Below, in pieces: positions 46,985 to 58,680 of a stretch of 64,000 bases of DNA. Each line of letters begins with the position of its first letter. The stretch's first letter is position 1. Source of the stretch: Ailanthus altissimus (taxonomy: Eukaryota; Streptophyta; Magnoliopsida; Sapindales; Simaroubaceae); assembly GCA_946807835.1 (NCBI GenBank), contig OX327690.1, positions 6,234,501-6,298,500 of the forward strand, written 5' to 3'. The position numbers were made by a program, and so were the translations under genes. The notes below the pieces were generated by a model. It was given only the letters and a program-made list of their open reading frames with translations. It was not told where the DNA came from and searched no databases.

Positions 46985-48319
46985 CTAACCACTGAAAGCC
47001 TGAAATGGAAGTGTCAACTGATCAAGAAGCCCGGTAACTGGAGTGGCAAGTCTAGGCTCATAAGCAAATCCATGCAATTCTCCATTATCTTCTCTGTAAT
47101 TATTATTTCCCCTACAAGCCTGAACGTATGGACATGGAGGAATCCACTGCCACCTCTTCAAACAGAGATCAAACAGCAAAGCTTTATCCGATCCTCGAAT
47201 CACGATCACAATGAACTCTCCGTGTCCAACGATATCAAAGCCATTTCCGGCTTCCATTTCCGCAAACTGTATATAAAGTTGCTGCGGCATTCTCTCAATC
47301 TCTGCCCACGTTGTTCCGCAAGCCTGCAAGCTCCAAAGCCTCAAGCTTTTGGGCACGTTGAGCTTGCTTTTCTCGACTGCTGCCACAAGGATAAGTTTGC
47401 CGTTACTCTCTAACAAGCTTGGCGAACGGAGGAATCTCCGCATGGGAGCTTGAATGTTGAACCAAGTGTTAATGGCGATGTCATAAGCGAGAACGCTGAA
47501 AGGGCTGTAGTTCATGCAGTAGAATTTGCCATTAACGTGAACCATTCGGCCTGATTCAAGGTTGCATAGCCTTGGAAGAGAAGAAGTTGTGGCCCAAAGT
47601 GAATAAAACCCGCCAGCGTCAATATGAAAGCTTTCAGAAGACAAGTTCTTGACTGCATATGGAGAAATCAAGTCATCTCCAGCGACGGTTACATCAATAG
47701 CCGTCGGGCTAACTTTCAAGCCAATTGAAGGAAACAAACGAGGTCTTAATGTTGGTGGTAAGGGAGATATTGTACCAGTGATCGGATTGCAAAGAATCAG
47801 ACTCTTTGCTCCAGCATCATCGTTAACCCAGCAGACTAAGCCGCCGGAAGATGAAGCAGGAGAGAACCCAGATGGAAGCAAACCAAAGGAAATGCGATAC
47901 CAAGCAAGATCATGAGGATCAAAGAGGTACCCTTCACACGGAGCTCGATTTCCACTACTGCCACTGCCATTGTTGTTCCTGTAGATATAGCTTTTGACGG
48001 ACTTGTGTTTGAAGAAGAGGAACCAATGGTGGCGTGGCGATACTTGGATGTATAGTTCGAGAAAGCTGCTGGAAAACAAAAGCCCGTACCATCTTTTGCA
48101 AACGGCACGGGCTCGGAGAAAAGCAGGCGGAGGTAGAAACGCGAGCACGCGATCAAGTAGCCTTTGGGGAAGCTTGCTCCAGATTCTACTGTCCATCCAG
48201 GGAGCAGGCAGAGGGTTGGTAGCAGCAGCAGTGCCACTGCTGCTGCTGGTGGTGGTGGTAGTGAAAGTGTAGGAGAAGGGTAAAGCCATTGATGATGATG
48301 ATGGGTTAAAAGCTTCCAT
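46985..48319 (-). CDS. UFO: UNUSUAL FLORAL ORGANS (FIMBRIATA) F-box protein
   Basis: UFO is the substrate-recognition subunit of an SCF ubiquitin ligase and a nuclear co-factor of LEAFY that activates B-class floral genes such as AP3. The single-exon frame is 444 residues from ATG 48319 (MEAFNPSSSS). The frame stays open for 29 further codons upstream, but that N-terminus is not family-like. Residues 12-19 (ALPFSYTF) and the Ser/Thr run match the family start. The F-box covers about 46-90 (IWSKLPQRLLDRVLAFLPPP...CKRWY). The C-terminal part holds the Kelch-like repeats, with very conserved blocks FPSIGL, DVTVAGDDLISPYAVKNLSS, NYSPFSVL and IQAPMRRFLRSPSLLE. It ends LLDQLTLPFQAFSG. No lesion was seen. 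An insertion-free upstream region of about 1.85 kb separates it from the next repeat. Confidence 0.97.
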   Translation of the reverse strand: MEAFNPSSSSMALPFSYTFTTTTTSSSSGTAAATNPLPAPWMDSRIWSKLPQRLLDRVLAFLPPPAFLRARAVCKRWYGLLFSSSFLELYIQVSPRHHWFLFFKHKSVKSYIYRNNNGSGSSGNRAPCEGYLFDPHDLAWYRISFGLLPSGFSPASSSGGLVCWVNDDAGAKSLILCNPITGTISPLPPTLRPRLFPSIGLKVSPTAIDVTVAGDDLISPYAVKNLSSESFHIDAGGFYSLWATTSSLPRLCNLESGRMVHVNGKFYCMNYSPFSVLAYDIAINTWFNIQAPMRRFLRSPSLLESNGKLILVAAVEKSKLNVPKSLRLWSLQACGTTWAEIERMPQQLYIQFAEMEAGNGFDIVGHGEFIVIVIRGSDKALLFDLCLKRWQWIPPCPYVQACRGNNNYREDNGELHGFAYEPRLATPVTGLLDQLTLPFQAFSG

Positions 48320-50169
48320 TTGTCTTGTTTTTGGGGACCGATACGGCAAAAATTTGAATGGGTTTTTGGTTTTTCGATAAAAAAGAGGAAGAAATGGTGA
48401 TATCACGGAGGCTTCTATTTGTGTGAAAATATAGCACTTTTCAGAGAAGAAAAGGCAGTAGAGATTAAAAGAGCAGCTGGCTCAGATGGGATATAAGAGG
48501 CCGATCAACAACTAGGTTATTTTTTGAATGAAACTGCATAATTTTTTTTTTAGAAATAATACTAGAAATCACCGTGGTTTCTTATTTTGAGTTGGAGGAT
48601 ATGGCAAAAGACAAAGATATATAAGGGAATGACAAATTTAGGAAGACGAGGCTTGTTAAAACCTAAAAACCATGGCTTTCATGAAAAGAAGTTGGTGTTT
48701 TTACTGATTCTGAAGAGTGTTAATTTCTCCTTGGTTTGTTTGATGGAGCGACAAGTATTTATACAGTGGTGGAGACGTGGAGTAAGGCTTTTTTTTTTTC
48801 TCATTTTATTTTTTTAAGAAATTATTATTATTTTTTACCATTTATTTTTTTAGGGTTTGTTTTGGCTTATTGACACTGTTACCCCCAAGGTTGACATAAA
48901 TTACAATTTAATGATATACCGTCATCTTCGAAAAAATAAAAATATCTTCAAATTTTTTTGCTAAATATGTTTGTAAAGTATAGATATTTTCGTCTTTTCG
49001 ATTAATCTGATAGAGTGACAATGTAATTAAAATCAAATCCACCGTTAAACTGTAATTAATGCCAGCCTCAGGGGCTGACAGTGTTAATACGCCGTTTGTT
49101 TTGTGTTTATTTGGAGAATGGCAGTGATGATTCTGATGGTTTCATCTATCAAATCATGAGTGTTTTCTTATCAAAGGGCCGAGGAACGAAGGACATCTTG
49201 CAGAGAGTTGAGAGACAAGTGCATACTCACAGAGAGAGAGAGAGAGAGAGGAAAAAAAAAAAAACTTAAGCTATCAAAATGATGAGTGTTCTTTTTGGCT
49301 TTTGCTCTTATTATTTCAGATTCACGTAATCACGCTCACACCACCCCACTTTAATTAATGCTTTACACATTCAGACTCTCATCGCAGCCTGCAGAGGCCA
49401 ACAGCTATTCTGAAGATAAGAACGTATGAATATATATATATATATACAAGCACTTACTTGGTGGCTGTTTAGTTCCATTACTTTTAAATCGTTTTATTTC
49501 TAAAAGAAAAACAATATGCTTCAAAATGTGTTCGATATTCTGTTTTGGGAAAGAAAGAACTGAACAACTTTGTATTCGATAGAATAGAAATTATATATAA
49601 CGGGGAAGTGGAAGTATTTGTTAGGAGTGTGTTCATAAATTATGATTATTTATATTTAGTTATTATTGAATTAATAACAGAAGTTATTCATTTAAATTAT
49701 ATATTTGTAATTCTAATTATTTTTATTCATATATTATAAATTTTTTTGATTATTATATATAATTTTAAATTTAGTATGTAATAATTATATACAGGATTAT
49801 TAAATTTAATTATAATAATTTAAAATAACCTTTAATTTAAATGAAAATAAAAGTTTTATTTAATAAGTTATAAGTGTGGTCTATTTATATATTGTATATA
49901 ATAGTCTTATTCGAATTATTTTATGTGTTGACACAAAAAATAAAAATATTTTATAAAACGTTGATTATATAGAATTAGATTATAATAAAATTAATTTTAA
50001 ATTAACATCTACTAATAAAAAAAATTTATTCTCACAATATAATTATATATAAATTAATCTTAATCTAAAATAATTAATGAATTCTTATTCATTGAGTTGT
50101 ATTTATACATTTATAAAAAAAATACTATAAAATATTTTTGTCCATGTTGATTAAACTATAATATATACA
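48320..50169 (-). promoter_or_regulatory. UFO upstream region
   Basis: This is the promoter side of UFO. It includes a GA microsatellite at about 49231-49250, a TA microsatellite near 49432-49446 and AT-rich sequence from 49490. No TATA box or LEAFY site was assigned with confidence. The short plus-strand ORFs here have no family signature. Confidence 0.45.
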
Positions 50170-51314
50170 TGTGATTTTCGTGTTCATAATTAATATATAC
50201 GCATCAAATACATATAAATACACATCATATAGTGAAAGTTATAAAAATGTATTATGAACACAATTAAACGTTTAATTAAATTAAATACAAATTAAGAAAT
50301 TCACCTCCAAGTCCTTGGTTTAAAATTTTTAAAAATTCGCCTGACATATTATTCGTAGGTAGTTTTAGTAATCAATGTAATAGACTTGATCAACTAAACA
50401 AAAACTTGAATCTAACTTAATTTAACTCTTTAAATCTCTTTAATTAACACTTTAATCAACTTTTGAACAAAATCTTTTGTTGTCTCTTTGATAAACTTTT
50501 GATCAAAACAAAAGCTTCACTTACTTTTACAGGTAAAAGCCTTAATGAAAAAAAAGATGAATAGGAAACAAGAAAACTATTTTCTCTCTCAACTTCTTTC
50601 TCCATGGCCGGCCACAACAAAGCAAGAAGTATGTCAATTTTGTTTCAATTTTACATATATATTAACATTTTTTATTTAACTTAATCATGATTAACTTTTA
50701 ACTATAATAAAATTAAATATATTTTTACTAAAATATCTTAAATAAAATAAAATAAAATATATTAACTTAACCATAATTAATATTTAATTATAATTTAGTT
50801 AACCAAATTTGTCCAAATATCTAGATATTTCATTTTAATACAATATAATAATTAAATAATTGTTAACTCAATTTTGATTAACTTTTAATTATGGTTAAGT
50901 TAATCACTTTATTTAATATATTATAATATTAAAATATCTTAATTATTTAACTCTTAAATAATTATGTGTATAAAATTATTAAAATATCCTTATTCAACCT
51001 AATGTAGATCCCACCAAATTCACACTTAAGTTAAATTATCTAAGACTTACAATGTGTCACGTATCTTTATTTAATTAGTTAATAATAATTCTTAATAAAT
51101 TAATGTACCTAACACTTAAGTACAGATATGCGCATATCCTGAGGGTACTAGAAACAAATATTCGATTTTATTAAATTTTACTAAATTGAACTATTCAATC
51201 CTATATGTTGTCTTAGTGCACAACAAGTACATTTTATATTGTCGAGACTCCCTAAGCTCATGCCAAATTCGTCAGATAGAACTATTCTATGAGTTTGTGA
51301 TCGATGCCCGTCGC

Positions 51315-52240
51315 ATAGTCTGGTTCGATTTTTTTAATGTGTAAAATCGAAACCGATTTTTTTAAGGAGAAAAATCGAACCAGACCAAACTGCTTTTTTC
51401 CGGTTCGATTCGGTTCAATTCAATTTTTTGCCGTCTTTTGAATTTTTTTATAAATATTTTTCATTTTAAATTGTGGGCTTTTTTTAATTCATTTGTCCAA
51501 ATAATTTAGTAGATAACTTTAATTCATTTTTTCATTACACGTTACATAAGCCACTAAATTTATTCTTATATATTATAAAGTCTTTAAAAAATTAAGTTGA
51601 TTAAATTAATATATATTAAACGTTACATTACATATTATATATTATATAATCAAAAAAAAAAAAATTCATTACACATTACATAAACCCTAAATTTGTTCTT
51701 ATATATTATATAAGTTTTTAAGAATTAAGTTGACTAAATTATTATATATTACACGTTACACAAGCCACTAAATTTATTCTTATTTATTATATAAGTCTAA
51801 AAAAATTAAGTTGACTAAATTAATATATATGACACATTGCATTATACGTTATATATTATATAATGAAAAACATTTCATTACATATTACATAAACTACTAA
51901 ATTTGTTTTTATATATTATATAAGTCTTTAAAAATTTAGGCCATTTTTTATTTTTTAATTTAAATTGTAAGCTTTTCTAATTCATTTGTCTAAATAATTT
52001 AGTAAATCATTTTTTAACCTAATTTTGGGTCTATTTCATATTAACATAATTACAATTTATTTAACTTGAGATAAATTTAATTTTTTTTATTAAATAATTA
52101 CAAAAAATCAATTTTTCGGTTTGGTTATTTTTTTGAGAAAAACCAAACCGGACCGGTCAATTTTCCTAAAAAAAAATCGAACTAGTTTTTTGTTAAAAAA
52201 AGGGACCGAACCGAGCCAACTGGTTCGGTTCAGTTTTTCA
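51315..52240. mobile_element. Nested MITE-like insertion with GGTTCGGTT-rich ends
   Basis: Both ends are rich in GGTTCG/CGAACC motifs forming hairpins (CTGGTTCGATTTTT against AAAAATCGAACCAG on the left; CGGTTTGGTTATTTTTTTG region on the right). The interior is tandem-repetitive and AT-rich. Flanking LTR sequence resumes on the right. Boundaries are approximate, and a target duplication was not resolved. Confidence 0.55.
51525..51945. repeat. Internal tandem repeat of the nested element, about four copies
   Basis: Copies share CATTACA(C/T)(G/A)TTACA(T/C)AA, ACTAAATTTGTTCTTATATA, TTATATAAGT and AATTAAGTTGACTAAATTA. Spacing is irregular, about 90-130 bp. Confidence 0.65.
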
Positions 52241-53375
52241 ATTACATATGTTTTTTGCCTACCTTTACCCTCGCACATGTCACGGATATTATAAATTAGC
52301 GCGTTATACCATACAAGTTAAGGTCAAAGCGTATACATATAATCCTTCATTCACTTATATTATAGATGAGCGGGAATATAAATTAACAACGTCAAACCCT
52401 CATTTACTCATCCATAGACCTATCTCCAGATTCGTATCTCTATGAAAAATATAAACAAACACTTTTGTTATATTGTTTAACTCTGTGAAAAACTCTTTTT
52501 TCGACTTTATTGCTCACGACCACAAGACTTTTTAAGATACAATCTTAGAGCATTGGATATGCAACTCACCAGTGTGAGTTAACGGATCCTATATCTACGC
52601 ACACCGAACTCTATAAGAATCAGACCATACCCAATGACACGTAGTGGTTAGACCATGAAATATCGATGACATCCATGGAATCTAAGTATGGTGGATTACA
52701 CACAATTCATAGTGGCGCTCAAGTTGGAGGACCACTTATACTACTCAACTCGAGAGGACTTACCAATGATGATTTCATAGGGAATCTGTTGAGGTCTTTA
52801 TGAGTTTGTTCAGTACCCAGTCCTAACTGAATACTCGTATGCTTATACAAGCTTCTACTAAGTTCATGGTCAGTTAAGAACAACCATCTGTACCATATCC
52901 ATATAAATATAGATATAGACATGCACTGATTTATATTAAAGGGATTCATTAATAGACCTGCATTGGTGAAAATAGATCAGAAATGCTGTTTTTGAGAATA
53001 CACTTGTATAATGACATTTTATAGCACATATTACAACGCTTTGCAATTATGTCATTATTGATGTACCCTAAGGTCTTTGTCCCATCAAAGACAATGTTTT
53101 AACTTTTTAAATCTTGTTGAGTTCTATAACCTGCTAACTAGTAGCAGTGCTAATTGTTAGCATTTATAACTCTCAGCATCGCTAACTATTAGTAGTGGTC
53201 TAAACTACTTTAGACTGTATCTGAATTATTTCAAATGATACAATGTCTGTAGTATGACAAGCATCATTATCATTTAATAAGGAATATTAGTGATTTAATG
53301 AAAAGTACATTATATAAATATTATCAAATAACTATTCATACAAATATAGATGGCACGTAAGCGCATATCTTAATA

Positions 53376-56300
53376 ATTTTTAGTTAATTATTACGTATTT
53401 TATAGATATAAAAAAAAAAGAATGTTTGGGAATATTTTTTTTTTATAAAAATGGAATCCATTTTTTTTAGAAGAAGTTAAATGAGTTGTTTCCTTGATAA
53501 TTAATTTTAGTCTTGAATATAATGAACTCAGTTTTCTTTAAGAGTTAAAGAAAATAATTAATTTGTAATTTTCTCAAATTAGATATTCAAAAGTGATTCA
53601 ATGTGGATCAAAAATAAAAATATAATTATAGAGATTAATGAATACTTAACTTAACTCTAATTATGTATATTTTGCGATGATTAATCTATACAAAATGATT
53701 ATTGAATGGACAAAAATAATTTTTTATTTATAATTTATCTCCAAAATTAATAGTTCAACTTTATATTTTTAATGGAGTAATATAAAGTTAATAAATAAAA
53801 TTATATTAATTAAATATTTTAATCAAATGATTTAATTTATTAAAGCTTAATTTTTTTAAATCTATTAGGTCTTCATGCTGACTCTATAAAATACATAAAT
53901 GGCCTGTAGGTTAATTATTAGATAAAATATTAATTGACCAAAGTTTAATTTGATTAATCTTATTAGGTCAAATTAATTATTTTTGTAAGTTGACCTAGGT
54001 TTAATTTAATTAAACCTATTAAGCCCAATCAGTTATTGAGTTAATTCATAGTAGTTATGGAATTAAATAAATAATTAGATGATTTATATTATACAGATAA
54101 TTTACATAATTATAGATTATCTATTAAATTATTTAATTAAATTAAAAATAATATTAAATATTAATTTTATCCTAATTATTATTAAATAAAAATTTATCTA
54201 TTTAATTATCTAAATTAAAATAATATAAAATATTATTTTATACTAATCTTATTAAAAATTAGAGTTTATGTAAAACACATATTTTTAAAAGGAAAATACA
54301 TATACTTTAAAAAGAGGTTTTGAGACTTTTTTTTTACGTAATTTAATACTAATTTATTAAATAAATAGTTTTTAATTATATTTTAGTATTAAACATATTA
54401 ATAAAAATATAATATACAAAACAAAAGAAAAATAAAAAAATAAAAAAATTCTTCATTCCATGATAATATAAATATGTTGTAATTTTTATTATTTAATTCT
54501 TTTAGCTTTATTTTTAAAAAAAGTTACATTAATATTTTATAAAAAATAGTAATGTGAAGGTATAGTAGTAAAAACACAATAAATAATTAATATTAAATAA
54601 AAACTTTGTAATAGTAGAGAATTCTTTTAAGTAATATGAAACATCAAATGAGTAAGTGGGTAATATTTAAATCAGCAGGGGCAATTTATAGTTTCTCTTT
54701 TTTCTAAATGACATTTAATACATGCTTCCAGTTAAAAGCAATATTGTTATTTTAAAATGTAGTTGCTGAATAGGTGCTAAAAGAAGGTAGTGTTTAAATA
54801 TGTCATTTTGAAAAAAATACCAAATGCACTCCCAAGTTCGTTTATATTTTGCAAATGTTAACAGAAATATTTTTGTGATTTCACTTTACTCAAAATAAAT
54901 AAATAGGAAAAAGGAAGAAAGTTTGAAGAGATAAATATATACTTCACCCATTAAGACTTAGAAATGTGAGGTGCTTGTGGTAATAATCCAATAATAAAGG
55001 ATTTATAATACAACCTTTGCCACTAAAATAGATTTAAAAAAAAGATTTAGAAAGGATGATACTTAAATTATCAAATATTAAATAGATAGAATTTTTTTGC
55101 AAACGTGGTGCCTTTTGTTTTAAAAACAATTACTACAGAAAATTTAAACTTTACCTCTCTTTATTTTGGTGTGATCATTTTGAACCTTAGATGTTTTAGT
55201 TTAATCTAAAAGGTTTCACTAGTTAAATTTGTTAAAATTCTGAGTTAAATAATAAATTAATATAATTTTACAGACAAGTTCTGAGTTTAAACTCTCATGT
55301 TTTTATTTTTAATTAATTTATTAATTTATCTCTATTTTGATCTCTGAAAAATTTATTATATTTCAAACCTTAAAATCGGATTTACGTTTTATATAAAGGG
55401 CACTGTTAAGGGTTCGTTTAATTGAGCTTTTTAGATAAAACTTTCGAAAGTAGAGTTTTAAAAAAAAATCATTGATAATTTGGTTATCAATTAAAAACTT
55501 TCTTTTAAAATAATAAATTATTTGGTTACACATTTTTAAAAATACTTATCTCTTATTAAATTGCCAAAATAAACACTTAATAAAGTTTATATTAAAATTC
55601 TATATAGTTCAATCTTTAAAATTTATTGAACTATTTTTATAGACAATATAAAAGCGATTTGCTGAAATTTTGTTTGTAATTATTATAAAATAATGACTAA
55701 AATAATTAAAACTCTAAACATAAATAAACATAAATTACAAGAATTCAAGTAAAATTATTATATAATAATCAACGAATTAAATAAATTATTATATTTAATA
55801 TAATAATTAAAATAAAATATTGCATATCTATGATAAAATATTTTTTGGTAGTATTTTAGAAATATGATAATTGTAAAGATATAGATACGATGACTTTTAA
55901 CAAAAGATTAAAAATATATTAGTTGAATATGATTTATTTTTATTACCGGTATATTGTGGAACTAAAAAAATATTATTAGAGCATATGTGCTAATATGTAA
56001 ATATTTAAAAAAAAAACTTAAAAAATTTTATTCTTAAAAGTTTAAATTTTGACATTTTACAAATAGAGGTAAAATAAGTTTTTAATCTTTAAAATCTTTT
56101 CTTTAATTACATTCAAACATTGTCAAAAAATTTAAAAAATAACTTTTAACATTTAAAAAAAAAACCTTTTTAGCTAGTAGAGAAACTCAACTAAGCATAC
56201 GTTAAAACTTTTGTTTAATAATAATATTTAACTTTTTTCTAATAGTTTAAAATTTTAAATTAAGTGATAAATTAATAAAATTAATTATAAATTATTTAAA

Positions 56301-57950
56301 TTATTTTTTCGACGTAGCATTTACTACAATTTTAATCTTGGTGGGTAAGATGCACGCAGCTTACCACCAAACGACACAGACGAGAGCTTACAAGGGCAGC
56401 AATTAAATTGTGTGAGTCCATCTATATTATTTTCTTATTTGTTGCTTATTTAATTTCTTTGGAGCTAGTTTCATTTGTCTTCTTATTTATATCCCTATTT
56501 TTTTTCTTTGTTAATAAACTTTCAAATCATTCTAAAATATATTTTAATTTCTAATTTTTTTAATTATATATCTAACGTATTAAGATATAACTTATAAGAT
56601 AAGAATGTAACAAAGAAAAAAGTCCATAAGTTATAATCTTACCATAGCTTCTGTTATCTAATAGAAGTTATTTGAGAAAAAATAAAACAAATTAAATCTC
56701 TCTAGACATGTTTGTTCTATCTCTTCAACTAGAATAAATCATTATTCTAATAACATTAAAATAGTGCAAACAATAAAAATGATGTAAAAATTTAAAATTG
56801 CAGAATTATAATCTCTTAAATTTATATATTTCAACATTCGAACATCTACAGTAAAACTCTGAAAAACTTACTCATAGATAAAAGAAAGGATTTTTTTTTT
56901 CTAGTGACAGGAATTCGAAAGAACTTGAATACGAGGAAAACTATTGAAGTAAGAAACAGTGAAAAAAAAAATCGAACTTCATGTTCCCAATGAGTTTATG
57001 TACCACATTTTACCAATCATCCGCAATAACAACTTTTAATAAATTTAGTCTCCTTGTGCTCGGAAAACTTCAATTTAGTTTTACTTCTGAGCAATCCTAT
57101 AACATTAGGTAATTTGAGAATCTTACTAAAAACAATTGAACAGTGACTAATCAACCTCAGGAGAAAGTTTAATCATTTCTCTGCAGCAATACATTTTGGT
57201 CAAAAGATGAATTATGATCTTAATAGCAAAATAAAAAAATAAAAAATAGGTGAATTAATTCCATTGGGAATTGTAAATAAGATTGTAGCATGTGTTTCAT
57301 ATTTTGACTATAACTGAATCATTTTATAATGAATGCATGTATATGATAACAAAATTTTATTAGACTAATAAACAAATAAAATAGAATATTCGTGCCACTT
57401 AAATATTTCTCTTTAATATATGAACTAAGTTAATATAAAATGATCCCTCAAAACTTAAGGTTTGTCTCGTGTACACGCCATGCTTGCAATCTTCTGGTAT
57501 ATAAATTTGATAGTAAATAAAAATGGATATTAACACTATCATCTCTTAAAGTTTACATAAATAATATTTTAACGGTGGCTCTAATTTTAATTATATTATT
57601 ATTTATTTTATTTAATTTTAAAAATAAAAATATTCTTATTTTTTAAAAAAATTTAATTATTTATATAATTAAAAAATATAATCTTAAAAATATTTTCAAC
57701 CTTTAAATTAAATAGATAAAATAACAATATACTTAAAATCAACCCTACTATTAAAATGTAATTTATATAAATCTCAACAGTGATAGTGTTAATATCCTGA
57801 AATCAAAACTTACCAATCTTAGAATTCGAACGTTATGAATTTTATAATTCAATCACTCTATTAGTAATTAAAAAAAATAGAACTATAATAAGAACTTGAA
57901 ATCTATATTAACAAAAAAATTAAAATAAATAACAAGACAGTTTAAAATAT
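53376..57950. other. Long AT-rich gene-free stretch
   Basis: No supported gene is present. A possible degraded hAT-like MITE spans about 55409-56205 (GTTCGTTTAATTGAG against CTCAACTAAGCATAC at the far end, with GTTAA on both sides). That call is weak. The rest is simple AT-rich spacer. Confidence 0.4.
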
Positions 57951-58680
57951 GCAATGATAAAAATCGAATCGAAAGACTTTACCCCGAAGTGTATGTGTAT
58001 CCCTCACACGAAGAATTTGATTTAGGGTTTGAGCCATCATATCCACTGTAGTTTTGACACAAAACAGTTTGTCAGATCACACGTCCAATCCGACCGATCT
58101 GGATCAGTGGCGTGATCAAAACTATGCTTGGCTTTCACTGGCTTTAGCTGAGCTGTGACTAGACACTTACTTTCTCTTCTTGCTGAGTAATAATATTCTC
58201 TTCATCTAACACACTTGGCTTTTGTTTGGTTTTGTTAAGGGAATAAGAAAAGATACTTTGTCAGAACTCTCACACAATCACAGTCACAGTGTGTTGTTCA
58301 TGTCAATCTCTTCTAGTATTATCATCATCATTCGTCCCTCAGAATTTTCACCCCTTCAAAAATGGATAAAGTGTGCTCTTCAGATTTGGAAACTATTGCT
58401 TTCCTTCAAGAAATCTCCTCATTTGGTAAAAAGATAATGACCTTCGTTGGGAAGTTGTGGCTTCCTTCAAGCAACCCTCTTTCACAACGTCAAGTCCTAG
58501 CTCCTAGGGTTTCTAATTTGATTCAACTTCTTTTTTTTTTCTTTTTATTATTTTCATTTGTATGCCTTTTGTTTTCCGCATGTGGTTTTGTAGCTTGACT
58601 TTTCGGAAATTAATGGGAACTTTTTGCTGGTTCCATTGAAGTTCAACTGAATGCAGGGGAAAACGAACTACATCATTACT
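57951..58680 (+). other. Higher-complexity island with a 78-codon ORF, unassigned
   Basis: Base composition here is less AT-biased than on either side. It includes a CT-rich leader-like stretch and an ORF at 58362-58598 beginning MDKVCSSDLETIAFLQE and ending in a hydrophobic tail (FFFLLFSFVCLLF). I do not recognise the protein, and no miRNA sequence known to me is visible. It could be an unannotated transcript, a first exon or a repeat fragment. Confidence 0.25.

Larger units (their letters stand above)
50170..53375 (-). mobile_element. Diverged copia-type LTR (probably solo), with nested insertion
   Basis: The segment matches the LTR at 60921-62864 in order: TGTGAT start, ACGCATCA..ATACATATAAATA, TTAGTGCA..AAC..AGTACA, GTATCTC, ACACCGAACT, CTAACTAGTAGCAGTGCTAA-like text, and ATGGCACGTAAGCGC near the end. 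It is longer than its relative because it contains the insertion at about 51315-52240 and an AT-rich palindromic piece near 50760-50906. No copia internal sequence follows on its right. Confidence 0.65.

Noticed and set aside
47649..48272. ORFs on the plus strand and in another minus frame inside UFO
   Set aside because: They are shadows of the strongly conserved UFO frame.
55409..56205. hAT-like MITE
   Set aside because: Only 11 of about 15 terminal bases match and the flanking GTTAA may be chance in AT-rich DNA, so it is mentioned only within the spacer entry.
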